A stretch of 64,000 nt of DNA from NCBI RefSeq assembly GCF_900182815.1, contig NZ_FXUA01000002.1, positions 310,001 to 374,000 of the forward strand, read 5' to 3'. Both the position numbers and the translations under genes were made by a program. The stretch comes from Algoriphagus winogradskyi (GTDB taxonomy: Bacteria; Bacteroidota; Bacteroidia; Cytophagales; Cyclobacteriaceae). Below are positions 43,973 through 53,434 of the stretch, piece by piece. The notes beneath the pieces are model-generated. The model saw only the letters and a list, made by a program, of their open reading frames with translations, did not search any database and was not told the origin of the DNA. How positions within the stretch are numbered: position 1 is the first letter of the stretch; each line of letters opens with the position of its first letter.

Positions 43973-45967
43973 TCAATCAAACTTCATTTTCTGTATTCTT
44001 ATCGCATTCAAAATTGCAAGCAATGCCACGCCCACATCTGCAAAAACTGCTGCCCACATGGTAGCCATACCCAATGCACCGAGCACTAACACCACGACTT
44101 TTATCCCAAAAGCGAACCCTATATTCTGCCAGACAATTCTTTTGGTCTTTTTCCCAATAGAAATCGCCATCGGAATTTTACTTGGCTTATCATCCTGAAT
44201 CACCACATCCGCAGTTTCAATTGTAGCATCGCTTCCCAAACCTCCCATTGCTATTCCTACATCAGAAATGGCAACAACGGGAGCGTCATTTACTCCATCT
44301 CCAATGAATGCAACTGTTCCTTTTTGAGCTTTGATCTCTTTGACTTTGTTTACTTTATCTTCAGGAAGTAAATCTCCAAATGAATTTGGGATGCCTAATT
44401 TGTTCGCTACAAAATTGACCACATTGCTTTTATCCCCACTAAGCATCGTGATACCGACTCCCATAGATTTCAATTGTGCTATCGTGAGCAGAGCGTCGGC
44501 CTTTATCCTATCCGCAATGGTCAAATAGCCAGCAAATTTCCCTTCATAGGCAATTGCCACCAAGGTGTAAACTATGCCGGAAGGATCGATAGAATAAGGA
44601 ATCGAATACTTGTCCATCAACTTGAAATTTCCGACTAGTAATTCCTTGCCTTCTACCTGAGCTTTCAATCCATGTCCAGCAATCTCTTCTACATTTTCCA
44701 AGGCAATGCTAGAATCAATCTCGCCTACGTGTTTTTTAATGGCTGTTGCAATTGGGTGGGTACTTTTGCTTTCTAAGGCATTGGCAAAATCAAGAATTCT
44801 GGATTCAAGGAATTCAGGCTGAAGATGGACTTCTTGCACATCAAAAACACCTTCAGTCATCGTTCCGGTTTTGTCCATCACTACCTGACTGATCTGAGCA
44901 ATACTGTCCAGGAAATTACTTCCTTTGAACAGAATACCGTTTTTACTCGCTGCACCGATTCCCCCAAAGTATCCTAAGGGAATACTGATCACTAATCCAC
45001 AAGGGCAGGAAATCACCAAGAAAATCAGTGCACGATAGAGCCAATCACTGAATTCATAATTGTCCACAAATAGGAAAGGAAGAAAGCAAATTCCAATTGC
45101 CAGAAAAACTACAATTGGAGTATAGATTTTCGCGAATTTCCGGATGAAAAGTTCGGTTGGAGCCTTTTGGGCAGTTGCATTTTGCACCAATTCCAGAATT
45201 CTGGAAAGCTTACTGTCTGTGTAAGCAGTAGTCACTTTGACTTGGGAAACAGTATTCAGATTCACCATTCCTGCTAGTACCTCTTCTCCTTTTTCTTTGG
45301 AATCTGGCTTGCTTTCTCCAGTCAAAGCGGAGGTATTGAAGGAAGCTTTTTCAGATAGCAGCTCTCCGTCCAATCCTAACTTTTCTCCAGCTTTCAATTG
45401 AATTATATCGCCAATCTTGGCATTTGCAGCTTTGATAGTTTTGGTCGTATTTCCTTCCACAATCGTCACCTCATCCGGCCGCTGATCGAGTAAAGTTTTG
45501 ATGTTGGTCTTTGCCCGGGTGACTGCCATGGCCTGAAATACCTCCCCAACAGAATAAAAAAGCATTACTGCCACGCCTTCTGGGTATTCTCCGATTGCGA
45601 ATGCACCCACCGTGGCAATTCCCATCAGCAGGAATTCTGAGAAAATATCTCCTTTCCGAATACTTCCCCAGGCTTCTTTCAATACTGGTAAACCAACAGG
45701 CAAATAGGCTACTAAATACCAACCAAACCGTACCCATCCTTGGAACCATTCCTGTGGAAAAACATAGTCAAAACCTAGACCTAGCATCATGACCACAAAA
45801 GAAAAAATCGCTGGGGCAAAGAATCGGAGCATGCTCTCGCCTTCAGGCGCATCGTGGTCGTGATCATGCCCATCTTCTTGGGAATGCCCATGATTTACTT
45901 GTTCATCCACAGCGCAGCAATCTTTGTGAGTTGCTTCCAATTGGTTTTTCTGATCAATACTCCCCAT
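43973..45967 (-). CDS. heavy-metal P1B-type ATPase (Zn/Cd/Pb exporter)
   Basis: A 664-residue metal-exporting ATPase. There is no N-terminal HMA domain; instead the first 45 residues hold a Cys pair (DCCAVDE) and a histidine-rich stretch (HGHSQEDGHDHDHD). Key motifs are TGES (216-219), the membrane CPC at 321-323, the phosphorylated Asp365 in DKTGT, the HP locus in STHPIA, and the hinge GDGVNDAP. CPC with the C-terminal helix lysine/aspartate pattern suits Zn/Cd/Pb (ZntA-like) rather than copper transport. It lies 9 bases after the P1 peptidase gene. Confidence 0.9.
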   Translation of the reverse strand: MGSIDQKNQLEATHKDCCAVDEQVNHGHSQEDGHDHDHDAPEGESMLRFFAPAIFSFVVMMLGLGFDYVFPQEWFQGWVRFGWYLVAYLPVGLPVLKEAWGSIRKGDIFSEFLLMGIATVGAFAIGEYPEGVAVMLFYSVGEVFQAMAVTRAKTNIKTLLDQRPDEVTIVEGNTTKTIKAANAKIGDIIQLKAGEKLGLDGELLSEKASFNTSALTGESKPDSKEKGEEVLAGMVNLNTVSQVKVTTAYTDSKLSRILELVQNATAQKAPTELFIRKFAKIYTPIVVFLAIGICFLPFLFVDNYEFSDWLYRALIFLVISCPCGLVISIPLGYFGGIGAASKNGILFKGSNFLDSIAQISQVVMDKTGTMTEGVFDVQEVHLQPEFLESRILDFANALESKSTHPIATAIKKHVGEIDSSIALENVEEIAGHGLKAQVEGKELLVGNFKLMDKYSIPYSIDPSGIVYTLVAIAYEGKFAGYLTIADRIKADALLTIAQLKSMGVGITMLSGDKSNVVNFVANKLGIPNSFGDLLPEDKVNKVKEIKAQKGTVAFIGDGVNDAPVVAISDVGIAMGGLGSDATIETADVVIQDDKPSKIPMAISIGKKTKRIVWQNIGFAFGIKVVVLVLGALGMATMWAAVFADVGVALLAILNAIRIQKMKFD

Positions 45968-45976
45968 GTTTTTGGT

Positions 45977-47089
45977 TTAATTTTCTTTCATCAGCTTCAT
46001 CACCTGATCGATAGGTAATTGCTCCACACGGTGCCCGTCCTTTCCTTCCAGAGATTCAGCAGCAAATAAAGAGTTTATAATTGCCTCTTCTGTAGCTTCG
46101 ATCACTGCCATAAATAAGGAACTCATATCGTCATTTCGAATGAATTCGGCATTTTCCAACGTTCCCGATTTAGCTGAATAGGGAATCCGAAGTCCCTCAG
46201 CGGTACTAAAAGCCACCACATAATCCCCAGATCCATTGGAAGCTATGCCTCCTGTTTTTGCCAGGCCCATCATGGCGCGTTTTGCCATTCGTTCCAGATT
46301 TCTTTCCAGCACAGGAGCGTCAGTAGCCACAACTATCATGCAGCTTCCATCCGATTTTTCCATCGCGTCCCGAAACGGATACTTACCCATTTTTTCGCCC
46401 ACGGCAACTCCATCTATTTGCAGGTTTCCCCCGAAATTGGTTTGGACTAGGATGCCGACAGTATAGCCCCCTAGGCTTTCAGGTAGTTTTCTCGAGGCAG
46501 TTCCAATTCCTCCTTTCCACCCAAAGCAAACAGTACCCGTACCAGCACCTACATTTCCTTCCTCGACTTTGTCCGATTTAGCAGATTTGATAGTTTGGAT
46601 GACTTCTTCAGGAGAAATGTGCATCCCACGAATATCATTGAGGTAGCCATCATTCGTTTCGCCTACTACAGCATTTACCGATTGGGCATTTTCATTTTGC
46701 TCCAAAGAATATCGAACGGTTCCCTCGATTCCGGCAGCCACACTTAGTGTGTTTGTGAGAATAATAGGAGTCTCAATGTTCCCGAGTTCCTGCACTTGGG
46801 TCACGCCAGCGAGCTTGCCAAATCCATTTCCCACGTAAATGGCCGCAGGGACTTTTTGCTGAAAAATATTACCGCCATGAGGTAAAATAGCAGTAACTCC
46901 TGTACGGATATTGTCGCCTTCGATTTTAGTTAAATGCCCGACTTTAACACCCGGCACGTCGGTGATGGCATTCAATGTTCCCGTTGGAAGTACTCCAAAT
47001 ATGATCCCTTTTTCCCGTGGTCTCTCTTGTGGAAAAGCAGTAGAAGTCGATAAAAAGAAAAGTACAAATAAGGTTTTGAGGTGTCGCAT
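45977..47089 (-). CDS. P1 family peptidase (DmpA/S58-like aminopeptidase)
   Basis: A 370-residue protein of the DmpA/BapA (S58, Ntn-type) family, with a signal peptide (cleavage near AFP-QE). Family marks are NAITDVPGVKVGHLT, VAAGIEGTVRYSLE with the GGRRET-like region here altered, NVGAGTGTVCFGWKGGIGTASR, and the autocleavage site just before the catalytic serine in ASNGSGDYVVAF at about residue 290. Active members are heterodimers after self-cleavage and release N-terminal D- or beta-amino acids. Substrate here unknown; location is envelope. Adjacent to the metal ATPase gene. Confidence 0.88.
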   Translation of the reverse strand: MRHLKTLFVLFFLSTSTAFPQERPREKGIIFGVLPTGTLNAITDVPGVKVGHLTKIEGDNIRTGVTAILPHGGNIFQQKVPAAIYVGNGFGKLAGVTQVQELGNIETPIILTNTLSVAAGIEGTVRYSLEQNENAQSVNAVVGETNDGYLNDIRGMHISPEEVIQTIKSAKSDKVEEGNVGAGTGTVCFGWKGGIGTASRKLPESLGGYTVGILVQTNFGGNLQIDGVAVGEKMGKYPFRDAMEKSDGSCMIVVATDAPVLERNLERMAKRAMMGLAKTGGIASNGSGDYVVAFSTAEGLRIPYSAKSGTLENAEFIRNDDMSSLFMAVIEATEEAIINSLFAAESLEGKDGHRVEQLPIDQVMKLMKEN

Positions 47090-47406
47090 AGCTGGTGGTT
47101 TCCCGAATTTAAACTTTATGTCTTCACCAAAAAATTACCATGGCTATCAATCTGACTAAAACAGCGTATTCTCATTATTTAAGAATATTATTAAACCTAT
47201 TTCTTGACAAAAATGGGATTGGTCTGCGCATCTTATAAATTAGCATTCCGCTCAGAGGATAGTTGAGAGTTAGACTTCGCTTTGTCTGACTTATAATGTG
47301 ATCTAAAATTCACTAGTGTTGCGTCAATTTATTTTAAAATAACACTTTATTATAGTGCTCTCCGCGTAAATCTCAGTGTTCCTCTGCGGTTAAAAAAAGA
47401 ATAAAA
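47090..47406. other. 317-base intergenic region between divergent genes
   Basis: It separates the P1 peptidase gene (minus) from nth (plus). It holds a probable dispersed repeat next to the nth start (47358-47398) and a small hairpin GTTAGAC-N8-GTCTGAC near 47266-47287. I saw no gene and no TAnnTTTG box for either neighbour. Confidence 0.5.
47358..47398. repeat. Probable dispersed repeat upstream of nth
   Basis: The stretch CTCTCCGCGTAAATCTCAGT followed by GTTCCTCTGCGGTTAAAAAA, with CCGC/GCGG ends, resembles an interspersed intergenic sequence seen in many Bacteroidota genomes. Only one copy is in this window, so the repeat status is from recollection. It ends within 10 bases of the nth start codon. 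Confidence 0.35.
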
Positions 47407-48078
47407 ATGCTGAAAAAAGAACGATACGAAGCCATCATCAATCACTTCCGTGAGAATATGCCCATTGCTGAAACTGAACTTCAGTATGAAAATCCTTTTC
47501 AGCTTTTATGTGCTGTGGTTCTTTCAGCGCAATGCACAGACAAGCGGATCAATATGGTGACGCCGGCCTTATTTGAGAAATTCCCAGGGCCGGAGTTTTT
47601 GGCAGCTTCCAATTTTGATGAGCTTTTTCCTTACATCAAGACGGTGTCTTATCCGAACAATAAGACTAAGCACCTTTTAGGTTTGGGAAAAATGTTGATG
47701 GAGGATTTTGGTGGGGAGGTGCCTTCCACCGTTCCTGAGTTGATCAAGCTACCTGGAGTGGGTCGAAAAACTGCCAATGTGATCACTTCAGTTGTTTGGA
47801 ATCAGCCCAATATGGCTGTGGATACGCATGTTTTCCGAGTTTCAAAAAGACTCGGCTTAGTCTCCCAAACTGCCAAAACTCCACTGGAAGTAGAAAAGCA
47901 ACTTATCCGACATATCCCCAAAGAATATGTGCACATCGCACATCACTGGCTGATTTTGCATGGTCGATATGTTTGTTTGGCACGTAGACCAAAGTGTGAA
48001 GAATGTACGCTGACACATTTATGTAAGTATTTTGAGAAAAATCAAGGGAAAATCACAAAACTAGAAACAGAAAAATAA
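47407..48078 (+). CDS. nth: endonuclease III
   Basis: A DNA glycosylase/AP lyase for oxidised pyrimidines in base excision repair. The 223-residue protein has the helix-hairpin-helix LPGVGRKTANVI with the catalytic Lys121, the catalytic Asp139 (VDTHVFRVSKRLGL), and the C-terminal 4Fe-4S cluster C-x6-C-x2-C-x5-C at Cys190, 197, 200 and 206. All hallmarks are intact and the length is normal. The last base of its stop codon is the first base of the asnB start, so nth and asnB are translationally coupled. Confidence 0.96.
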   Translation: MLKKERYEAIINHFRENMPIAETELQYENPFQLLCAVVLSAQCTDKRINMVTPALFEKFPGPEFLAASNFDELFPYIKTVSYPNNKTKHLLGLGKMLMEDFGGEVPSTVPELIKLPGVGRKTANVITSVVWNQPNMAVDTHVFRVSKRLGLVSQTAKTPLEVEKQLIRHIPKEYVHIAHHWLILHGRYVCLARRPKCEECTLTHLCKYFEKNQGKITKLETEK

Positions 48079-49853
48079 TGTGCGGAATCCATCTGATTTG
48101 GGGAAAAGGTGCAAATGAAGCAGCTATCAATGCTATGCTTCAGGTAAGTCAGCATCGTGGTCCAGATCAGCAAGGGAGTTTCAGCCCTTGGCCAGGGCTA
48201 TGGATAGGAGTGAATCGCCTGAAAATTCTTCACAAGGGATATGAAGCAGACCAACCTTTTTGGTCTCCTGATGGAAGATCCTTATTGATTTGGAATGGAG
48301 AGATTTACAATTATAAGGAGCTTAGGAAGCTATTGCAGCAGATGGGTGTCATCTTCATCACGCAGTCGGATACGGAGGTAGTTTTGCATTTGTTGCGAGC
48401 TTTTGGCGCGGAAGCCCTAGCAAAACTCAATGGTATGTTTGCGTTGATTTATGTGGATTTGATCGAGAAATCTGTCCTCGTTGCCCGGGATCAAACTGGT
48501 GAAAAGCCTCTTTATTATGCTCAGAACCCAGATACTCTTATTCTTTCTTCCGAATGCAGAAGCATCCAAAGCTTAAAGTCTTCTGAGCTAAATACTAAGC
48601 AATTTGAAAACTATTTCTACCTGAGAGCACCTCATTTGGGAAGTACTTTTTTCCACGGGACCCATGAATGGAAGCCTGAGCGCTACACCAAGATATTAAG
48701 TCACACCGCATTTCGATGGGATCAAATCTCAAGTAAGGCTAAATCATCTATTGAACCAACTTTCGACTCATTTAAAACTACGCTAAATGAAGCCGTTCTG
48801 AATCAATTTCATGCCGATGTCCCTGTAGGCATGCAGCTCAGCGGCGGAGCGGATAGTTCATTACTTTACTCGATTTGGTATAAGCAAACAGGAATTCCAT
48901 TACCTACTTTTACCATTCAAGTTGAGAAAAAATACCGAAAGAAATATGCGGACGGAGATGCTGCAACTCGCTTTGCAATCCAGTTTCCGGGCAATCCTCA
49001 TTTGATAGAAATCAATCAGAAAGTATTCTGGGATAATTGGGAAGCATACCTAAAAAGTGTTGATCAGCCTATTGGGGATTCTGCAGGATTTCTCACGTGG
49101 ATGATTGGCAAGGAAGCAAGGAAATCTGTTAAAGTATTGATCTCAGGTGCTGGGGCCGATGAGCTTTTTGGTGGATATCAGCGACATAATGCGTTTGATA
49201 TTTATCAGAAGAGGAAAGATTTGCTTTTAAGATTTCAGGAGATTTTAAAAAAAATGCCTGTAGGAAGAACCTACCAAAAATTCATATTAGGAATTGATAC
49301 AAGTCCACAGAAGACCTTTCTAAATTTCTCTGGCTTAGAAAATATTCCTGACGAATTAGGAGAGGATTACGATAGGGTTTTTGACAAAAATCTGCCTCTA
49401 TATTCTCAAATGCTCGATTTTGACAGGCAAGTCTATCTTGTGCAAGATGTGTTGAAGATTCAGGATAATGCCTTGATGGCGCATAGCCTTGAAGGAAGGA
49501 GTCCTTATTTAGATGCTTCACTGCTGACATTGTGGAGGAACGTTAACGATGAGAAATCGCTAAAAGGCAAGCCATGGATCAAGCAGTATTTAACTGAGTT
49601 GGGGCTTAACTGGATTTCTAACCGGAAGAAATTTGGATTTGGGTTGCCTTTACAAGAGTGGTTTTCTGAAAATGGAGAATTTTCTATGAGAGTTTTCAAT
49701 TCAATTAAAATGTTCGAAAATTCTCACGGAGAGCTTTTTCCAGATAGAATGCGGGAAATTGTCTCCAGACCTGAGCATTTCGTGAAGCAACATTTTTTAA
49801 TTCTTTATAACCTGTTCCTTCTTGCAGAATGGGTGAAATTGCACAGGCTATGA
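48078..49853 (+). CDS. asnB: asparagine synthase (glutamine-hydrolysing)
   Basis: A 591-residue class B enzyme converting aspartate and glutamine to asparagine with ATP. The glutaminase domain starts with the nucleophile Cys2 (MCGIHLIWGKG), QHRGPDQQG, and NGEIYNY (about 76-82); the synthetase domain has the PP-loop SGGADSSLLYS near residue 255 and SGAGADELFGGYQRH near 355. It is sandwiched between nth (1-base overlap) and a GT4 gene (ATGA overlap). AsnB-type enzymes often occur in glycan loci where they may amidate sugar acids; whether this one makes free asparagine or an envelope product is open. Confidence 0.88.
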   Translation: MCGIHLIWGKGANEAAINAMLQVSQHRGPDQQGSFSPWPGLWIGVNRLKILHKGYEADQPFWSPDGRSLLIWNGEIYNYKELRKLLQQMGVIFITQSDTEVVLHLLRAFGAEALAKLNGMFALIYVDLIEKSVLVARDQTGEKPLYYAQNPDTLILSSECRSIQSLKSSELNTKQFENYFYLRAPHLGSTFFHGTHEWKPERYTKILSHTAFRWDQISSKAKSSIEPTFDSFKTTLNEAVLNQFHADVPVGMQLSGGADSSLLYSIWYKQTGIPLPTFTIQVEKKYRKKYADGDAATRFAIQFPGNPHLIEINQKVFWDNWEAYLKSVDQPIGDSAGFLTWMIGKEARKSVKVLISGAGADELFGGYQRHNAFDIYQKRKDLLLRFQEILKKMPVGRTYQKFILGIDTSPQKTFLNFSGLENIPDELGEDYDRVFDKNLPLYSQMLDFDRQVYLVQDVLKIQDNALMAHSLEGRSPYLDASLLTLWRNVNDEKSLKGKPWIKQYLTELGLNWISNRKKFGFGLPLQEWFSENGEFSMRVFNSIKMFENSHGELFPDRMREIVSRPEHFVKQHFLILYNLFLLAEWVKLHRL

Positions 49854-51073
49854 GAATTATTTATATCCATCAATACTTTAAAACCCCCTCTGAGGGCGGG
49901 GCCGTGCGTTCTTTTCATTTGGCTAAAGGATTAGTGGATGCAGGTCATGAGGTAGAAATGATTACTGGCGGGTCTAATTCCGGCTATGATCAGCGATGGA
50001 TTGAGGGAATTAAGGTGCATTATTTGCCAGTTCAGTACGAGCAGAAATTTGGATTTTTTAAACGTGTTATGGCTTTCATAAGCTATGTGCGCCAAGCTAA
50101 AAAACTGATTAGGAAACTACCTAGGCCAGACTTACTGTATGTTACTTCCACTCCTCTTACCACCGGATTGCTTGGGCTTTGGGCAAAAAAGACCTTGGCA
50201 ATTCCTTATATTTTTGAAGTACGCGATCTCTGGCCGCAGGCACCGATTGAAGTTGGAGCGATAAAGAATCCTGTGTTGAAAAGCAGTTTGAAGAGGTTGG
50301 AGAAAAAGATTTACCTACACGCTATGAGTTTGGTTGCGCTTTCTCCAGGAATCGCATCTCATCTTAGAAAAGTTACTCCTCCACAAAAGATTCACTTGAT
50401 TCCGAATTTCTCAGATTTAGACAGGTTTTATCTGATGGAGAAACGAAAAGAGATCCTTGATAAGTATGAGTTGACCAATAGTCTGACCATTGCCTATACT
50501 GGAGCTTTGGGAAAAGTAAACGCAGTAGAGGAGCTTTTAAAGCTTGCTGAAATGGCTCAAAACCGAGGTAAAAACTGGCAATTTTTGATTATGGGAGAGG
50601 GTAGCCATGAAGCTCAATTGAGAAAAATAGCCTCGGAAAAATCTCTTGAACAGGTTCGGTTTATTTCCTTTGGTTCTAAAGAAAAGGTGAACGAAGTTCT
50701 GAGTTTGGCAGATTTTGCCTGGATTTCCTTCGCGCATTTACCCGTTCTTAAAACGAATAGCCCAAATAAATTTTTTGATGCCTTGGCAGCTGGTAAAGTG
50801 ATTTTGGTGAATCATAAGGGCTGGGTTTATGACTTGGTGAAAACCCATCAGCTGGGTATTACCTGCCTTCCATCTAAGATTGAGTCGGCCTTTATTCGCC
50901 TTGAAATTTTAGAAAGTAATCCTGAACAACTGGTAAAAATGCGAAAAAATTCGCGCAGGTTGGCTGAGCTACATTTTACTAAAGAGCTAGCGATTGCTCA
51001 TTTGAAGCAGGTAATAAGTACAAATAAGGATCTCTCATCATCCAACGAGGAATTCATAAGATTGACTAGTTGA
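49850..51073 (+). CDS. GT4 family glycosyltransferase (WcaI-like)
   Basis: A 407-residue GT-B enzyme. It starts MRIIYIHQYFKTPSEGGAVR, with the N-terminal G-G-x-x-R acceptor loop of WcaI/WbuB-like fucosyl- or N-acetylfucosaminyltransferases. The donor half shows YTGALGKVNA, MGEGSHE, and NSPNKFFDALAAGK in the E-x7-E position. The start at ATG 49850 overlaps the asnB stop (ATGA); the frame also opens seven codons upstream at 49829 inside asnB. It points to a second glycan function outside the main locus. Sugar unknown. Confidence 0.88.
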   Translation: MRIIYIHQYFKTPSEGGAVRSFHLAKGLVDAGHEVEMITGGSNSGYDQRWIEGIKVHYLPVQYEQKFGFFKRVMAFISYVRQAKKLIRKLPRPDLLYVTSTPLTTGLLGLWAKKTLAIPYIFEVRDLWPQAPIEVGAIKNPVLKSSLKRLEKKIYLHAMSLVALSPGIASHLRKVTPPQKIHLIPNFSDLDRFYLMEKRKEILDKYELTNSLTIAYTGALGKVNAVEELLKLAEMAQNRGKNWQFLIMGEGSHEAQLRKIASEKSLEQVRFISFGSKEKVNEVLSLADFAWISFAHLPVLKTNSPNKFFDALAAGKVILVNHKGWVYDLVKTHQLGITCLPSKIESAFIRLEILESNPEQLVKMRKNSRRLAELHFTKELAIAHLKQVISTNKDLSSSNEEFIRLTS

Positions 51074-51298
51074 GAGGCTTCAGTGTGCGCTTTTTTATAT
51101 AAAACTTTGGTTTCTAAAGTTTGCAATAGCTACCTGCATCATTTTACCAATATCGTGATTATTTAGTCTTGGAGGGGTTTGTAATTCAAGGTTGGATAAT
51201 TGGGCAGTATAGGAAAAGCAAGAACTTCAAAAACAATATAGGCATGGGTTAGTTGTTTACGTTGAACTGATTTCCAACTAATAACTAACTAAATAAAA

Positions 51299-52255
51299 AT
51301 GAAAAACTTGCAATTAAACACAAAGCGGCTACTAACTGTAGCACTTTCAATCTCAATGCTTGCTGGATTTTCTTCCTGCGATGACGATGACGATGATCAA
51401 ATGCCAACTTCACAGAATGTTGTTGAAGTAGTAGTAGCTGACGACAATTTTTCAATCTTAGAGACAGCAGTAGTTACTGCAGGATTAGATGACGATCTTA
51501 GTGCTACTGGCCCTTTTACAATCTTTGCTCCGACGGATGCAGCATTTGGAGACTTCATTACCGAAAACAATATTTCAGCAGCAGATCTTCTGGGTAATTC
51601 AGACTTAGCGAATATTTTAAGCTATCATGTAGTTTCTGGCAATATAACCTCTGCTAATGTAACTGCTGGACCTGTAACGGCACTGAATGGTGAGATTTTC
51701 TACGTGAGTGTCGATCCCAATGGAGGCGTCTGGATTAATGGCAACACCATGATTACAGCTGTAGATAAAATGGCTAGCAATGGCGTGATCCATACATTAG
51801 ATTATGTAATCACCCCGCCTACAAAAAGCATCGCTGAAATAGCAGTTGAAACTTCCACTGCTTCTTCCCCAGAATTTACTCAATTAGTTGCAGCCCTTTC
51901 ACGTGCAGGACTAGTAGATGCGGTAAGTGGTGGTTCAAATGATAATTTGACGGTTTTTGCACCTACCGATGCTGCTTTTGAAAATTTATATGATGCTCTA
52001 GGTGTGAGTGGAGTCGATGAAATTGATGTTGATTTATTGACAGATGTACTTCTATACCATGTAGTGCCTGCAAGAGCATTCTCTCAGGATTTAAGAGATG
52101 GTGCGAGCTTGCCTACCTTATTGGAAGGAAATAATTTATCTGTTGATCTTGCAGGTTTGAGTATAAATGAAAGTGGATTAATTCCTTCTATGTTAAACAT
52201 TCATGCAACTAATGGAGTTATTCATGTAATTGACCAGGTCATCGTACCGGAGTAA
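51299..52255 (+). CDS. two-domain fasciclin (FAS1) lipoprotein
   Basis: A 318-residue lipoprotein with the lipid-modified Cys27 (AGFSSC) followed at once by six aspartates, which resembles the acidic surface-export signal of Bacteroidota lipoproteins. Two FAS1 domains follow (about 40-172 and 178-318), each with the H1 motif (GPFTIFAPTDAAF; NLTVFAPTDAAF) and the H2 motif around YHVV and ATNGVIHVIDQV-type ends. FAS1 domains mediate adhesion to matrix or cells. Single gene with its own terminator, convergent to gldB. Surface adhesion is inferred from the domain. Confidence 0.92.
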   Translation: MKNLQLNTKRLLTVALSISMLAGFSSCDDDDDDQMPTSQNVVEVVVADDNFSILETAVVTAGLDDDLSATGPFTIFAPTDAAFGDFITENNISAADLLGNSDLANILSYHVVSGNITSANVTAGPVTALNGEIFYVSVDPNGGVWINGNTMITAVDKMASNGVIHTLDYVITPPTKSIAEIAVETSTASSPEFTQLVAALSRAGLVDAVSGGSNDNLTVFAPTDAAFENLYDALGVSGVDEIDVDLLTDVLLYHVVPARAFSQDLRDGASLPTLLEGNNLSVDLAGLSINESGLIPSMLNIHATNGVIHVIDQVIVPE

Positions 52256-52302
52256 CAATGAAATTGAGTACCACAATTTTATAGGATAGGGTTTATTGGT
52301 GA

Positions 52303-52336
52303 AAAACGAGTCTAGATTTAGACTCGTTTTTTTTGT
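52303..52336. terminator. Bidirectional terminator between the fasciclin gene and gldB
   Basis: A perfect 12-bp stem, AAAACGAGTCTA-GATT-TAGACTCGTTTT, flanked by A- and T-runs on both sides, serves both converging genes. Confidence 0.88.
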
Positions 52337-52354
52337 CCTAGAGGCAATGAATCC

Positions 52355-53371
52355 TTATTCAGTTGGCTTCCTGGGCCTGTATGCTGATTCTCTAAAAATT
52401 TTCTCAGCATCAGGTTCTGCCATCAAGATATCCAGAGGTACATCCTGATTGAACTGGTAATCATCCACAATATTCCATCCCAACCATCTTCCTAATCTGC
52501 CAGGAGCTTTGGTACTAATGGCATCAGTAAATGGCGCTTCTCCTATGTATTTTCTGATTTCAAAAGGATTTGTCTCGTATAGTAATTCATTTTCCACAAA
52601 GTGGGACCAAATCAATTCCTCATTATCAAAACTCTCAGAAATAGCCTCCGGTGTATACCCGATGATGTATTGATCTGAGGTACAAGGCAAAATTGCTTTA
52701 GTGAAATGGTAAGTTTTACCGTAATAAATCATTTCGGCTAGCAATCTATTATCCTGAGGATTAGTTACGTTATACCGAGCAGAAATTGCCATGACGATCA
52801 TCGGTACGATGTACGGTTTATCGTAGCGCTCAGCCATATAGCGTGGTAATTCTGGCTGAAAAGAATGCGTGGGTGGCAAAAAGTAGTCTAGTCCAATTAC
52901 AATCACATCATCTGTGACAATCAGGTCAGAATTAAACCCAGAAGTGAACGTGTAAACCTTTGGGATTTTAAATTGAGGAAAGTAATATTTGATTGCTTTA
53001 AACGCATTTTCAAGATCTTTTTCCACATCAGAGAAATCGCTGAATATCACCTGCACTGAATCATATAGTACTCGCATGGAAGAATCTTGGTGAATAGCCA
53101 ACAGCTCAGCTGCCAGCGTATCAGGACTTGGATAAAGGTCCATTTGCAAGTATTCAGCAGTAAATTCCGGGTTTTCTTCAAATAGATATTTGAATTCCTC
53201 AATGGATTTGGCTTCGAAAAAATCCTTTTCTAATCTTATAATATTGACCGTCAGATCTTGGTCTAAAATTTCAGGTGAAAGCTCACAGCCTTCATTTTCT
53301 TTTTTGCCGCAAGCGAAAGCTAAAATCAAAAAAAGAGAAAGGGTTATTTGTCGATAGCTGGAAATACGCAT
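52355..53371 (-). CDS. gldB: gliding motility lipoprotein GldB
   Basis: A 338-residue lipoprotein with lipobox cysteine at residue 21 (LILAFAC). The GldB pattern is clear: LDQDLTVNIIRLEKDFF early, then IGLDYFLPPTHSFQPELPRYM and RYDKPYIVPMI in the middle, MIYYGKTYHFTKAILP, and RLGRWLGWNIV near the end. GldB is required for gliding and type IX secretion in Flavobacterium johnsoniae; its exact role is not known. It follows the ebo operon with a 63-base gap and ends at a strong terminator, so it may be the last gene of that transcript. Confidence 0.93.
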   Translation of the reverse strand: MRISSYRQITLSLFLILAFACGKKENEGCELSPEILDQDLTVNIIRLEKDFFEAKSIEEFKYLFEENPEFTAEYLQMDLYPSPDTLAAELLAIHQDSSMRVLYDSVQVIFSDFSDVEKDLENAFKAIKYYFPQFKIPKVYTFTSGFNSDLIVTDDVIVIGLDYFLPPTHSFQPELPRYMAERYDKPYIVPMIVMAISARYNVTNPQDNRLLAEMIYYGKTYHFTKAILPCTSDQYIIGYTPEAISESFDNEELIWSHFVENELLYETNPFEIRKYIGEAPFTDAISTKAPGRLGRWLGWNIVDDYQFNQDVPLDILMAEPDAEKIFRESAYRPRKPTE

Positions 53372-53434
53372 GAATGAATTTTTTTCAAAAATAGGAATTG
53401 AAATGGTAACAGAATCAACGAAATACTTGACAGA

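Noticed and set aside
47160..47235. A 15-base match to the 1716-1730 region (TTTAAGAATATTATT)
   Set aside because: AT-rich and of a length expected by chance in a window of this size; no wider similarity.
51250..51290. Inverted repeat TTAGTTG/CAACTAA before the fasciclin gene as a riboswitch
   Set aside because: Only a 7-bp arm with a long loop; no known riboswitch features.
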